From positions 15,956,466 through 16,020,465 of the forward strand of contig NC_092322.1 in assembly GCF_036785885.1 (NCBI RefSeq): DNA of 64,000 nucleotides. Direction: 5' to 3'. Shown piece by piece: positions 11,805 through 25,761 of the stretch. Made by a program: the position numbers and the translations under genes. The DNA is from Coffea arabica (Eukaryota; Streptophyta; Magnoliopsida; Gentianales; Rubiaceae). Numbering within the stretch: the stretch's first letter is position 1; each line of letters begins with the position of its first letter. The notes under the pieces were generated by a model that was not told the DNA's origin, ran no database searches, and saw only the letters and a program-made list of their open reading frames with translations.

Positions 11805-14800
11805 ATGAAGAAAAAAAGAAAATTTAGTTCAAGTTTTAGATTGATTGATGAGATATTTGATTATGCTTTTGATCTAAGCATGTTAGAAAGAAGCAAAAAG
11901 ACAAACTTAAATATGTTGACTGAGCATATGAAGTTTACTATCGATTCTTCTGTTTCTCAGCCATATTCTCCTTTTGGAATCAACAGTGAGAATGACATTT
12001 GTGAAAATCACTTTGTTGAAACATGTGTTTCACAAAATCACATTGATAGGAATCTAATTCTGCCAACTGACTGCAGAGGTAAAAATGTTTGCTTTCCTCC
12101 AGAAAATGCTGGAGGAATTCATTATACCTCTGATTCTACTGACAATCATTGTTTGCTCGCAATGAATTCATCTTTAATCAATCTGTCTGATGTTCAGCCT
12201 GCTGGTTCATCACAAGTGAACTGCAATGAGCAATCATTTGTTATAGAAAATCAGTTTCAGAGTGAGCAAGTCACAAACCTTAAAGGGAGAAATGGTTATT
12301 CTGAAATATCAAATCTAGGCATGCAACTAACTAATTATACTCCTCCCCTCTTTGTGAATAGGCATATACCTATAATAGGTAGTACTCCAGTTATATCTTA
12401 TGATAACAGGCCTCTTGAATATTCTGAGATATATGCTGGAGAGCTGATAAATAAGAAAGAATATAGAACGCAGGCCTACTTTAGATGGAAAAAGAAAAGA
12501 TTGAGAGCAAAGTCTAGATCAATTGCTTCTACAAATATACCTGAAAAGCAAACAAGCACCACAATTGTTAATGAGTGTTCCTCAGTTGTTGATGTTCAGC
12601 GTAGTTCTCGATGTCGTTCGAAGCATCACAGATCATCTCTCACAAAAACTCAGCCAGGCCTAGAGTTAATACTTTTAAGTTTTCTAATATGTTTTTCTCC
12701 ACTGCCATTAAAATCAATTGAATGGTTTGATTACTAAATGCTCTAAAATAATTGTATTTTAGGAAAAGGGTGCAAAACAGGAAAAGCTTTGTTGGATATA
12801 ATTCCTAACAAAGCTGATATCCTACCAACCCAACTAGATTGTCCTCATTGTGGAGCCAAGAAGTTTTTTTTTTTCTGAGACAGCATATTTTTGTTGTCAA
12901 GATGGTGAAGTTGTTTTGGCTCAAAATAAAATTCCATATATCTTTAAAGAGTTATTGACTTCATCTTCACAAGAGGCACACTCTTTTAGAACTCTTATTA
13001 GAACATATAATAATCATTTTGGATTCACTTCTTTCGGTGTTAAAGCTGATCAGACTCTCTCAAAAAGGAATAAAGGAATTTACACTTTTAGAATTCAAGG
13101 ACAAGTATATCACTTTCTGAATGATTTCAGTTCGAGCAATGGTCATAATAATAATTTACAGTTATATTTCAATGACTTTGAAACTGAAGTAAACAATCAG
13201 TTAGCAGCTTGTCCTAGACTATCTGAAACTGTAATTAGGAAAATTATGCAAGTTCTTGAGGCTAATCCATATGCAAAATTTTTTAGAAATTTGAGAGAGA
13301 TACCTAATTTAGATAACTACTACATTGTGTTAAAAACTCTACCTGGTGTTGATCAAAGAGTCTATAATAGCCCAACAACTTCACAAGTTGCAGCCTTGTG
13401 GGTTGAGGGGCAACAAAATGGAGAGACCAGCAGGCGTGATATTAGAGTTCATACCCATAGTGGTACTTCAAAAAATATACAATACTATTATGGATGTTAT
13501 GATCCACTCCAATATCCAATACTTTTTCCTTTTGGTGATCTTGGCTGGCACCAAGGAATACCAAAGAAAGAAGCAAAAGTAAATGGAAGAAAGGGGAAAA
13601 AAAACCAACCTGTAGCAGATTTGATTTCCCCTGAAAATGCTGCTACAGCAGAACAACTAATCCAAAATGAAGAACATGGTTAGTATAATAACTATATACC
13701 ATGATTTTTCATTTTACGTATTTAATATTTATGATTACACATTTATTGACGTACTGTTATTATCTCCACAGCAATGGAAAACATACATGAAGACCCAAAT
13801 TTTGTGTCCCTTCGAGAATATTATTGTTATAAACTTCAGATTAGGGACACTGATGAATCTTGGTTATTACATTTTGCTCGCCTCCTACAACAATATATTG
13901 TTGATCAATATGTGAAGTTTGAGATGCAAAGGCTCGACTTCTATAGATTACAACAAGAGGAAATTAGGAGAGAGTTCTTGAAAGGCATAATAGATGCTTT
14001 AGGATCAGGTGAGAGTCAAGTATGTAATGTTGGCCAGCATATCATATTACCACCATCCTTTATTGGAGGGCCAAGAAATATGAGACGTAAATACATGGAT
14101 GCAATGACATTAGTACAAAAGTATGGTAAACCAGATATATTTCTGACCATGACTTGCAATCCTAATTGGCCAGAAATAAAAGAGCACTTAATAGACAAAG
14201 AAGAGGCACAAAACAGACCAGATTTGCTTGCTAGAGTATTTCATGCTAAGTTAGAACAACTTAAAGATGAACTTCTGAAAAAATGCATCTTTGGTGAAGT
14301 GTCAGCTTATACTTATGTCATTGAATACAAAAAATGTGGACTGCCACATGCACACTTTTTGCTAATTTTAAAGTCAAAATTCAAGATGTATACCCCTGAA
14401 GAATATGATAAAATTGTCTGTGCTGAGATATCAAATAAAGAGAAAAATGAACATCTATATAATTTGGTCATTAAACATATGCTTCATGGACCATGTGGTT
14501 CACTTGATCCGACAAGTGTATGCATGAGAAAAAATAGAACTTGCAAGAATAATTTCCTTAAAAATTTCTGTGAGGAAACTATCCAAACTCTTAATGCATA
14601 TCCTGAATATCGAAGGAGAGATGATGGAGTTCAAATTAAGATTAAATCAGCTCTTTTAGATAACAGATGGGTTGTACCATACAATCCATATCTTTTGGCT
14701 AAATTTGATTGCCATCTTAATGTTGAAATATGCTCTACAATTAAGACAGTCAAGTACATTTACAAGTATATCTATAAAGGTCATGATAGAACTAACTTCT

Positions 14801-16925
14801 GTGTAGTAAATAATAAATCTGATTTAGAAATTGATGAAATTAAACAATATGTATCAGTTAGGTGAGTTTCTCCGCCTGAGGCAGCATGGAGAATTTTTAG
14901 ATTTTCTATGAGTGAAATAAAACCACCTATTATTCATTTACAATTACATTTGGAGAATTATCAGCCAATGAGTTTCAAAAAAACAGCTAATCTTCAAAAT
15001 GTTGTCAATAACTATCATTTGAAAAAAACAATGTTCACTGAATTTTTTTACATGAATAGGACAGATAAAGCAGCTCAAGATCTAAATTGTACTTATGTAG
15101 ACTTTCCTGATCATTTTGTCTGGTTATCTAAGCAAAAATACTGGAAATTGGGAGAAAGAGGTGAATCAATAGGTCGAATAATGATTGCTCATCCTTCTGA
15201 AAGAGAACGATACTACTTGAGATTACTCTTATCAAAGGTTCGATGTCCAACTTCATTTGATGACTTAAGAACCTTTAATGGAGTTCAAGTAGAAACGTTC
15301 CAAGAGGCAACATTAATTCGAGGCTTGTTACAAAATGATAACAGCCAAGAAATTTGTTTACAAGAAACCTCACTTTTTCATATGCCCTACGAAATGAGGC
15401 GACTTTTTGCAACACTTTTGGTTTATTCTTGCCCTAATGACCCAAAGGCATTGTGGCAAAATTTTGAATCTTCTATGTCAGAAGATTTTGCCAAATGTTC
15501 AGCAATGACATCTGCACAAGTGAAAAGAAATGTCTTGCAACAAATTGATGAATTTTTGCAATCCATGGGAAAAAGTATACATTCATATAATTTGATTCTC
15601 GCTGGATTCTCTTATGAAAATATAGAGAATGAAACTCAAGAATTAAGAGCAGAAAGAAACATTGTCATTTCAGAAACTGACTTACATTCAATTGAGCTAC
15701 TCAATGAAAAACAGAAAAAAGCATTCGTAGTCATATCTGAGAGAATTTACTCAGATAGACCTGGTGTTTTTTTCATTGACGGTCCAGGTGGTACTGGAAA
15801 AACATTTCTGTATAAAGCTTTGTTAGCTAATGTTAGATCTAAAGGCTATCTTGCTCTTGCTACAGCTACATCAGGAATTGCAGCTTCCATTTTACCAGGT
15901 AGAAGGACTGCACATTCCAGATTTAAAATTCCAATAGATATCTTTGGTGGTGCAACATGTCGGGTCAGTAAACAAACTTCTTTAGCTGCAATGATCAAAG
16001 AAGCAAAACTCATAATTTGGGATAAAGCACCAATGTCTAAAAATGCAGCAATTGAAGCTTTAGATGATCTCTTAAGAGATTTAATGAATTCAGAAGAAAT
16101 ATTTGGGGGAAAGGTAGTTGTACTTGGTGGAGATTTTAGACAAACATTGCCAGTTGTTAGAAAGGGAACAAAAGCTGAAATGATAAATGCATGTTTGATA
16201 ACTTCTCCATTATGGCACAAATTAGAGAAATTGCAATTAACACAGAACATGAGAGCAAAATTAGATCCTTTATTCACGCAGTTTCTTTTAAAAATTGGAG
16301 ATGGAACACATGAAACAAATGAGAATGACATAATAAAACTTTCATCTTCAATCTGAATATACCTAAGTTATGATGAAACATTGAATGAAAACCATCAATC
16401 TGAATATATTGATCTTCTAAATACTCTTATGCCTAGCAATTTACCTCCATATAGGTTATTGTTAAAATCTAATGTCTCAATAATTCTTTTAAGAAATCTT
16501 GATCCTACTGAAGGATTATGCAATGGAACTAGACTGATAATAAAGAGTTTGAGCAAGAATGTTATTTGTGCTAAAATTGCAGTTGGTGATTTTTTTGGCA
16601 AAGAAGTTTTTATACATAGAATTTCCATGCAACCACCAAGTGATGACCAATATCCAGTTCCATATAAGAGAACACAATTTCCAATTCGTTTGTGCTTTGC
16701 AATGACAATAAATAAAGCACAAGGCTAAACTTTAGATTTTGTTGGTATTTATTTGAAAGAACCTGTGTTTTCACATGGCCAATTATATGTTGCACTTTCA
16801 AGAGCCAAAACAGCTTCATCTGTAAAAGTGCTTATCAGGCCAACTTATTTTGATGAATCATGCACTGATTATACTAAAAATATAGTATATAAAGAAGTTC
16901 TTGAAGCTTCCCAGATTACATTATC
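11805..16925 (+). pseudogene. Helitron Rep/helicase, broken by stops and a frameshift
   Basis: This encoded the HUH-type Rep nuclease and PIF1-like helicase that drive rolling-circle transposition. An N-terminal exon (11805 to about 12670) is followed by a Cys-rich Helitron-like N domain (12765-13680), an intron, then the Rep domain (13774-14862). The Rep domain has the two-His motif GLPHAHFLLIL near 14338 and the two-Tyr motif YIYKYIYKG near 14755. The helicase (14866-16925) has Walker A GPGGTGKT at 15781 and GGDFRQTLPV near 16130. Lesions: an 11-T run at 12864-12874 shifts frame after CPHCGAKKF, a TGA at 14863, a TGA at 16354 and a TAA at 16726. The Walker B motif reads WDKAP where the family has WDEAP, so the catalytic Glu is lost. 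Confidence 0.93.
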
Positions 16926-16998
16926 AGGTTTTAATATTCATGGCCTGTTTTGTTTTCAGCTTTATTATTTTGTTTAATTCACTATCTAATTTCTGGAC

Positions 16999-19900
16999 GA
17001 ATACAGGCCATCATGCCTAGACATATATCTAGTGTGCTAGACATTCAAAAAGGAGCAGAAAAGTGGACTGTTCTAGCACAGGTTGTTCACAGAGGCCACA
17101 ATCAATTGACTCGTGAAGTTTCACCTAGGCGAATTATGCGCTCTCTGCTCACAGATATTGAGGTAAGCAAATACTTCCCTATCTTTCTGCTCATTAAATT
17201 CATAGATGAGAACATTTCAGATTCTCTATACGAACATTTCATGATTTGCCTCTTCATTACCACATGCTTGAAAACTTGCTGAAACTGAGAATAGGGATGA
17301 TTAGCACCACTTTTGACATAGTAATCAGTGAATTTAGAGCTCTAATATCTTACTTATATCAAGCTGCTCCTGAAGGGAATCTTGCTGTTCATTAAGTTTT
17401 TCTATCCGGCTAGCAAGTAGGCCTTGTTGTTCCAAAAGAAAAAGAACAATGTTTTCAATCTATGAGACCAAAAACAAAAGAGTGAATGACAAGTCAATTT
17501 TCAAACTTATACCGAAAAATTTGACCTTATAACGAAGTTATTCTTGCATTACAAACCTTTCCTATGAGTATATCACAAACATATACATATCAAATTTCAG
17601 TTTACCCTGTTACATTATTGCTTATTACATCTCACAAAAGACACACACACTAAAGAGATAATGGAATTGTAAAAGCTTAAGGGGAGAAAAAAATGCATAT
17701 TTCTGCTGGTCATCAAGACAAGCTGTAGCAGACAGCATGTGGGAGTGCAATATGTTAATTCTCTAAATTTGCAGAGAACTAATGAACTGCAGCAATTGAC
17801 ATACTTATGGCAGTTAACCTTTTCATCTATACAAACTATAGTTTCATCTACTGATATCAGAATTATAGTTTCATTGCAAGTGAATACTTACCTAACTATT
17901 AAAGTATTCATTTCTATAATTTTAATCTCTGTGTGATAAATATGATGTTAGCCATGAACATGATAGTTATGGCTATAACTCATAATATATATATAAAACT
18001 AACTTTTCCTAATCCTAATCAGGGAGCAAAAGTTTCTGTTGTGACCTATGAACAACACATCAAGGTCTTCAGCAAATTTCTGTAGCCTTATCAAAGATAT
18101 TATGTTTCTAATCCAATTGTCGTTCCTGCTGACCTAACATACCGAGTTGGGACCTATGAATGCTCCTGGATTTTGAACTACAAGACTTTGATTGAAAATT
18201 ATGCTGAACCAGTGCCACCTATGTTGCCTTGCGTATTTGAGCTGACAAACTTCTCTGATCTGCACAAATATGCTGATTCAGAGAATCTTTGCAGTAATTT
18301 TCTTACATTATTTTTTACTTTACTTGACAATCATTTGATATTTTATTGATTGCTTGCATTCACATCAATACTTTTATTTCAGATATCAGAGGCTTTGTGA
18401 TTCAGGCATTACCAGTAAAACAGACAGATCCGGATTCTTCTTCTAGAGACATTATAGTAGTCAATGAAGAGTAAATCAAACCTGAATACTACCTTTTTAT
18501 TAAGTTATTTTAGATTAATGATAGCAGTTACAGCTTTTTGTTATACTCGATAGGAAGAAACTCATGCTTATGACTCTCTGGAATGAATTTGAATATGATG
18601 AAGGGAGCAAAATAGCAGACACGATTAGCACTGCCCCTCTAATCATAGCTCTCCGTGTTAAAGTAACCACTTTCAATAGTAAACTTTTCATTATGCATTA
18701 TGATTTCTTTACTGTTTGTTTTCTAAGTACTTGATGTGTTCTACTACTAAAACATTTCATCATTTTTACAGCTTTGTCATTCACTACAAGGTATTCATCT
18801 GGAATTCTGATAAATCCTCCACTCCCAGATGATCTCTCTTTCAGGCAATGGTAAGTATAGTTTTCTTTTTATTTTTTTCCATAAATTATCAACGTATTTT
18901 ACTGGTAAATTTTTAATTTGTACTCTAAACATAATCATTCAGGTTTAGTTTGAACAAGGAAGAAATCAAGAATTCACTTGATGCTAAAACATACAATAAT
19001 GCAAACTGTTTACTTCCTCCTCCAAATGAAGAAGATATCAAAGCAATCAGCACTTTTCAGGCATCATTTCCAATTGTAAGTGCCATTTGTTATTTTAAAA
19101 TTTTGCTTAAATATAACTATTTTGTCTCTAATTCACATTCAAATACCATTCATGGTTGCTTGCCTCAGCAAAAGACAGCTTGGGTGCAAGGAACTGTCAA
19201 ACTTGCATATGGATTCATCAAATATTGGACTACTGCTTGTGTGAATTGTCACAAAATTGTGAATGCTGACATTGACTGGATCATCCATTGTCCTTCATGC
19301 AAACAGCAAAGTGAAGTTGAACTCAGGTTAGATCATTAACTTATGCTTCTAAATTAAACATTCTTTGGATTTGTTACCATATATTAATCTTAATTCCTTC
19401 ACTCAATTAAAGGGCTCGCATTCCAATTATTATAACTGATGCTTCGAGCTCAATACATTGCATTATATCTGGAGAAGATGCTGAAAAAATGATTGAGTTC
19501 ACTCCACTGCAGCTTAAGCAAGCACAAGAAGATGTAAGTATGAATTTTCTGTCTTATATTCAGCCATAAATACAAATATACATAGAAAAGAATTCATTGA
19601 ACCTAACTAAAAAATTTTTCTGGTGCAGGGATTTGAAATAAATATTGAACTTAATGATGCCTTGAAAAAGTACACAGTGGTCTGTTTTCTGAAATCCTTG
19701 AGACTCCCTTCCAAGGTCAACTGCAGAGAAAGAATACTGTCATTAAGGCTTACACTGCAGCTGAACTATCGCACCGTCCTCTTCCACTAGCACTTCCAGA
19801 AGACACTCAAGTTTCTTCTGCACTTGGTAGTTCATCAACAAGGCATGCAGAAACATCATCAAAGGATCAAATGTTCACACCAACCACAAAGTTGGTACTT

Positions 19901-20122
19901 GAAGAAATTACTGGAGCCAGTTCTTACAAAGAAGGCCAGACATCTACAACCAGTGGAGCAAAAAGAAGCCTTGAGTTTCCAGAAGATTTACCAGCAGACA
20001 CACATGGTAAACATCCAACAAAGGCTCCTGAACAATTTGCCAAAGAACCTGCAAAACCGTATAGTCCACCTGGAAATATCAAAGACAGTCCAGCCAAGAA
20101 AGCTAAAGCAAAGGAAGACTGA
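16999..20122 (+). pseudogene. Helitron-borne RPA70-like single-strand DNA-binding protein
   Basis: Plant Helitrons often carry a replication protein A large-subunit homologue. At least seven exons can be followed: 16999-17162, 18022-18297, 18383-18472, 18555-18663, 18772-18841, 18944-19078 and 19169-19326, then 19412-19533 and a tail to the TAA/TGA near 20122. The exon at 19169-19326 holds a zinc ribbon, CVNCHK then CPSCKQQ, as in RPA70 DNA-binding domain C. The last exon is a low-complexity Ser/Pro/Lys tail ending PAKKAKAKED, possibly a nuclear signal. A TAG at 18083 interrupts the first OB-fold region and one frame change occurs near 19670, so it is probably inactive. Exon edges are approximate. 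Confidence 0.8.
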
Positions 20123-20517
20123 TATGGCCTATTTCTGTACTTTTGTTAAATCTTTTGTTCATTGCCATCATGCTTGCCTCAATTGCTTAGACAATATCTT
20201 TTGAATTATATTATGATCCATTATTCTTTTGACTTAAAAAGTAATGGATCCTAATATACCTATTAATAGTTTAACTATCAATGCTGTACTTCAATAGGCA
20301 ATGAAGCTTATTTAAGCCTCCTAATATGTAACTGTGGCTTGAACTGAAGTGTGTATTCTGCTAAGACAGGAATGATTGAGTTTATGTAATCTGTGGTTGT
20401 GATTTGCATATTCATTATTTACCTCTTCATTTTTCAGTTGGTCATATACATATATGGTCTCGATTGCCCAACTGTGATTGAGTTGGTCATATATTAGTTA
20501 GTCATATCAGTGGGTAA

Positions 20518-20551
20518 GCCGCGCAGCGTAGCACGGCCAGAACCATGCTAG
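20518..20551 (+). other. Helitron 3' terminus: hairpin and CTAG
   Basis: GCCGCGC and GCACGGC can pair (one wobble) around a six-base loop. Ten bases later the sequence CTAG ends the element, followed by host T. This is the diagnostic subterminal hairpin arrangement. Confidence 0.85.
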
Positions 20552-23429
20552 TATATAACAGGATTGCCATATGCAAAACAAACAAGAAACCATAGCAGAT
20601 TTGTATCTATCCCCCAACAACCGCACGAAAATCGGGTCAAATTATTTTTCTAATTGATATTTTAGTTTTCAATCGCTGCATTGTTTTTTTTTTTTTGTTT
20701 TTTCTTCCTTTTTTTTATTGAAGATATCACATGCATACAGCATATACCCAGCAGGCCATAATTCTATATTTATTGTCCAATGACTAGGGTTGAAAGACGA
20801 ATTAAACTACTTGAAACTCAAATCGACCTTAACTTTATTCGAGTTTAGTTAACTAAGTAATCAAATCGAACTTGAGCGGCATTTTGTATTTGATAAATTT
20901 TCGAATTTGACTCGAGCTTGGCTTTCCTTTCAAAATTTTTACTTTTACCCATGCTTTTTCTTTCCTGTTGGCTTTTTTTTTGTGCCATGATGTAAAGAAA
21001 TAAAGAACACAACTGCAAATGATAAGTATATTTAGAATTAGTCATTGGACATAACATGGATTTTTTTACCTTCTCTTTTTGATAAAACAACATCATAATT
21101 TCAATAAAATCTGTATTAATAACAGAAGTTACATAATCAAATACACAGATTTCAAAGAACAAATTTGAAGAATAGATAAAAATTACACTATAAAGCTCCA
21201 AATTTTTAAAAAAATGGGATAAAATAATTGTGGCTTTACAAACATCTGTGCATGCTTCCAAGCTTCCGATCTGCTAATTAACTGTTTCAAGTCCAAATAT
21301 TATGGTAAGATCTATCAAATATATTTAAGAAATTCCAGATCTAATAATCAAAACTTGAAAAAACTCAAATCTAATAAAAGAAAAATGAAAAAAAAATTAC
21401 ATAAAACTCTCACTACGAATTTCTAGGAGAGAAGAAAACTCACTAGAAAGTCTAGGAAAAACTCTCCCTCAACAATCCTAGGAGAGAAGAAACTCTCATT
21501 AGTAAACCTTAGGAGAGATTCTATTCGCACAAATGAAAAAAATTATAGAGAGGGCTTCTCTCATGGGAAAGATAAGAAAAATCTGATAAAGATTAGAAAA
21601 ATTTGATCTCTCTCCCATGGGAGAGTTGAAGGAAGTTTTGATTGGAGAGTTTTTCAGAGAGATGTCAAAGAAAATCAACTTTTCTAGAGAGGAACAAGTG
21701 CAAAACATTTTGTTGTCATTTTTTTCCTTCTCTTTAATATTTTTTCAATTTTGATTGTGCTAGCGTAATTCTTTTCTTGACTATGCTCTGGCTTTCAGAT
21801 ATATAAATTTACTGATATTTCCACATATTATTGTCCTTTTTTGATAAAAAAATAGAATTTGTCAACGAATTATCGAAAATCATCCAGTACGATTTGATTT
21901 ACATCCCTGTCCTAATGGTAGGTTAAATATGTATTAGAAATAAAGATCAAATCTACAATTTAATAAATACAATATATTTAAATATTTTTGAATAGATCTA
22001 AAAGTTATAATAAATTTTCAAATTATATTCTAACAAGATAAATTTGCAGCTCCCTGCATTGCAGTCGCCAAATCTACTAATCAGTGGCTTTAAGTTCCAA
22101 TAATGATATGATCTGAGAGAGACTCAAGATCTAAAAAATTCTAAATCTAACAACTAAATTTAAAATAAATTCGGATCTAACAACAAAAGAAGAAAAGAAA
22201 AAACTTCTCATTAGAAACCCCTAGGAGAAACAAAAAAATTGCCCTCTGTGTCGTCAGTTTATTAGCAAACCTTCCTTTGGAGGTACGAATCATCAAGTAG
22301 TCTATAATGATCACCGGTATTGGTTTAAATTTCGTCCGGTTTTACAAAGCAACTAAAAATTATGATCTGTACAACTCATTTTATTGTTTACAGCGGATGG
22401 AAATATTAAACTTAACATAAATAACAAACCCCAACCAATGTTGCACATGTCATAACAAAAAAAATGCATATGTGTACTACAAAGCATATTAAGTATGCTA
22501 AAATCTAAAATTCATTTACCAAGAAAAGTATATTCTATGTTGATTGATGACTACTAAATAAGAGAGCAAAGAGGAGGAATTTTTTTTTTTAAGAGGAAAG
22601 GAGGAGCATGTTCATGTTGAAGCCTGCATACAACACAATCGTTCAGGGATAGTCCTTCTGATGACTGTCCCTATCCGAAGTACTTAATAAATCGTTTGTG
22701 AAGTTGGAGCACGTTCGAAAACTGTAGAGAATCAAACTATTGAAATGATTGAAAAATCAAGAAGGATAAAATTCTTGCTAGGAAAAAATCAGTAATTAAA
22801 TGATAAAAAGAAGGGGATTAAATCCACACCCTTCCATCCTAGATCCACATCACATGCACTAATAAGACATTAATATGTGTTAGAAATAATAGATCGGATC
22901 TACAATTTAACAGATACAATAGATCTAAAAAATTTTGAACAGATTTGAAAACTATAAGAAACTCTTAAGTTGTCTTCTAGCAAGATAAATCGTTGCAACT
23001 CTTTTCTGTGCATGTTGTAATTGCTAGATTTGTTAATCAATGTCTGCGGTGATGGAGAAAAAGTGGGGCAATTGCCCCCATTGACCCCTCCTAAATCTCC
23101 ATATTAATTTATATATAAAATTAGAGTTTTGCCCCCACATTCAAATGAAATCGCCCCACTACTCTTCAACAAAATTCAAGTATTAGAGAATTGCCCTCAC
23201 TAAGTTGTCCGTATCTGCATATAAAATTGTAAGTTTGCCCCCACACTTGAATGAAATTAACCATACTACCCTTCAACAAAATCTAAAGTAATAATGTACA
23301 CTTTTGTTTATATATCTCTATATCAAACAATTTAACAACACTTAAAATTAATAACACTATTGCTAGCACACTATAAAAAAATCATGCAGTAGAAGTATAA
23401 ATGCGATATATAAAGACTTGGACCTATTA
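20552..23429. other. Repeat-rich intergenic block
   Basis: No gene is seen. Three diverged direct copies of a motif order (ATTAGAAATA..GATC..ATCTACAATTTAA, then CTAACAAGATAAAT, then a CTGTGCATG-like stretch) occur around 21230-21450, 21920-22250 and 22860-23050. This suggests fragments of one dispersed element. 20787-21913 has loosely inverted ends (AGGGTTGAAAG / CATCCCT), a possible old hAT-like insertion without a clean target duplication. 23060-23280 has repeated TTGCCCCCAC motifs. Confidence 0.45.
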
Positions 23430-24949
23430 TTATTTCAATGTCAATTATGTCCTTTTATGTGCTCCTACGTGCTCCTATATGTTTATACGTTTTTACATGC
23501 TTTGTTATTTATTTAATTCAAATGTTTATTTAAATTTTATTATGTTTGTTTAGTTAATTTTATAATTATTTGGGAGGTGTTTAAATACCTCAAAATGTAA
23601 TAGATAGGTAATATTTTGTAAAAAAAATTGTAATTAGATAGACTATTGTAATAGATAGAATAGATAGGTTTATTTTCTTATATTTTCCCAGTTTAGATTG
23701 TAGTCAGATTCCCCGCTGTAATAGATAGGTTTTGCGTGTTTACGTGTTTATGTGGTTTATGTGTTATGTGCTTTATCCGCTTTTCTTAAGATTTTTACAT
23801 CTAGATATTATGTTTTATGTGTTATGTGCTACGTGCTCTTATATGTTTATTTGTTTTAATTTATGCCTTATTCGATTTATTATGTATTATTAATGCATGA
23901 CTTCACCACACTAGTCCAACGCTAGTTGTAGCTTCTCTCTCCGCCTACTTGCTAGTCCAATGCTAGTAAGGTCTTTTAGAAATGGGTTAGTCCAACGCTA
24001 GACCCTTAAATCGTTCACGCATTAGATTTATTTTTTGTGTGACATTCATTACATTTTCATGCATTTTTTGTTTTAGGATATTTTCTCATTTGCATGATAT
24101 TGCCTATTATATTATCCCCTACCCTATATATGTATTAATCATATCATTTAGGATTACATCTCATTTAAGAAATTGTAAAATAAGCTAGTTCATTTGCTTG
24201 TTTAGATTAAAAAAAATTATCTTTTGAACATGGAAAATGGGCAATTATAACCTTTTAGTTTAAATACCCGTTAATCCCTACACAGGAAAACTATGTCACG
24301 AGTTTTTGCTTCCCGTATCCATTATATTGAACTCCCTAATCCTTGATCACTTATATTTATATATATAATTTAATTTTCTTTTCTTTTGAATTTCAGTTTT
24401 GCATACTTGTGATCCTTTCAAGGGATTATTTTTTGCCTTCGCAATTAATGTGATCGATATCAATTAAACCATTGAATGGACATTTTGTCCATTTCGATAC
24501 TTTCTATAAATTTAGATTTGCATCCATGTAGGAAACATCAAAATGTGATAAATTTAAGGGTTAGATTAGAGAAATTCTAGCTAAATCATGCAACAAGCTT
24601 AGATTAGGTTGAAAGGGTGCCTTAGATTTGAGCTGATCATACCTTTGGCTTCCGTTTCTTCAATTGTGACTGTCGAGTTCATTTTTCTCTTGTTTTCAAA
24701 AATTTGGAGTTGTTGAAAAGGGTTTTATTTATTTTTTTTTATCAAAAAATATTTTTTTTGGTGACTTGGTACACCCAAACTCAAACCAAGTGGTGACTCC
24801 TATTTTTCTTGAAAACCCTCTTAGACTAAATTTTGGGTCCAAACTGTCGCATTCTTTAAAGTCCTATTTTAGGTCTTTTTCACTTATTTTAAAATAAAAA
24901 TCACATCTTTTGTAAACATGCTTTTCATCGCGAAAAATGGGGCGTGACA
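23430..24949 (+). mobile_element. LTR-like sequence, truncated duplicate
   Basis: Colinear with 5415-6948 and ending at the same CGCGAAAAATGGGG..TGACA terminus. The first kilobase of the LTR-like region is missing because the duplication starts inside it. Confidence 0.6.
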
Positions 24950-25615
24950 GTCAATTCTAAAAAATCTAAAATTGTGTTTAATTTGGCTTCTTTATTCACT
25001 GTTTTGAGTTCACATGAGCTTTTATCAAATTGAGCTCGATTGAATTTTTCACATACAAATTTGTCGCTTAAATTAGTGAGAAAATATTTAATCAAATAAT
25101 TAGAAATATCATATGTGGTTATTTAGGCCACACAAAATATATATTCTAACATGATGTCGTCAACCAAGCTTATAGTTGGACAATAAGATACGTGAGATTT
25201 TATTCTTCGTTAATCATCCATTATAAGTTCTTTTTTATTCATCCATTACAATGGATAGCTTCTAGATATGCTGGATTATGCAAGCTAATGCTCCACAGTC
25301 AGGAGCAGCTGTTTCAAAACCATTTCTTGGGTTGCCCTTTGGCAACTAATAACACCAGCACAATCCATAAGGTCCACTAAATTTGCTTCATGTTCTCAAT
25401 TTTCGCTTTAGGAGGACAAAAATAACAACCAGATCTTGATTCTCAGGGTTAAAGAGAGAGGAAGACTCTGCAAGTTTCTGCGTAAACAGTTCAAACAATT
25501 CATCCATGATATCACTTCCAAATTGTTTCTCTAGAAGTCCCTCTAATGCAGCTCTGAGGTACAAAGCAATTCCACTAGGGTTGGAGAAAACCACGTGCTT
25601 TCCTGGAATGCTTAA

Positions 25616-25761
25616 GGTGTGTTTGGATTGCTTGTTTTCGTCGGAAAATATTGTCGTTTTCCGTAATTACATTTCCCTATCCCCTTTTTCCCTCACATAT
25701 ATATCAAATCGCTACAGTAATTTTTTCATGAAAAATGACGGAAAATGCAATCCAAACACAC
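25616..25761. mobile_element. MITE inserted in exon 3 of the SABATH pseudogene
   Basis: The 146-bp element has terminal inverted repeats GGTGTGTTTGGATTGC / GCAATCCAAACACAC and lies between TTAA copies (25612-25615 and 25762-25765). The intact paralogue has a single TTAA at the same codon, which gives an exact empty site. The target could also be read as TTA or TAA, so a Harbinger/Tourist-like origin is likely but not proven. It resembles the element at 41110-41286, sharing GCTACAGTAATT. Confidence 0.9.

Larger units (their letters stand above)
10680..20551 (+). mobile_element. Large decayed autonomous-type Helitron (Rep/helicase plus RPA)
   Basis: About 9.9 kb encode a Helitron Rep/helicase followed by an RPA70-like protein. 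The sequence ends in a GC-rich hairpin and CTAG directly before a T, the classical Helitron 3' terminus. The 5' TC end could not be placed, so the left coordinate is approximate. The leader carries a duplicated block of about 130-150 bp (10769-11046). Premature stops and a frameshift make it unable to code intact protein. Confidence 0.82.

Noticed and set aside
15846-16331. 161-aa frame antisense to the Helitron helicase
   Set aside because: It is the mirror of a strongly supported helicase frame and has no domain of its own.
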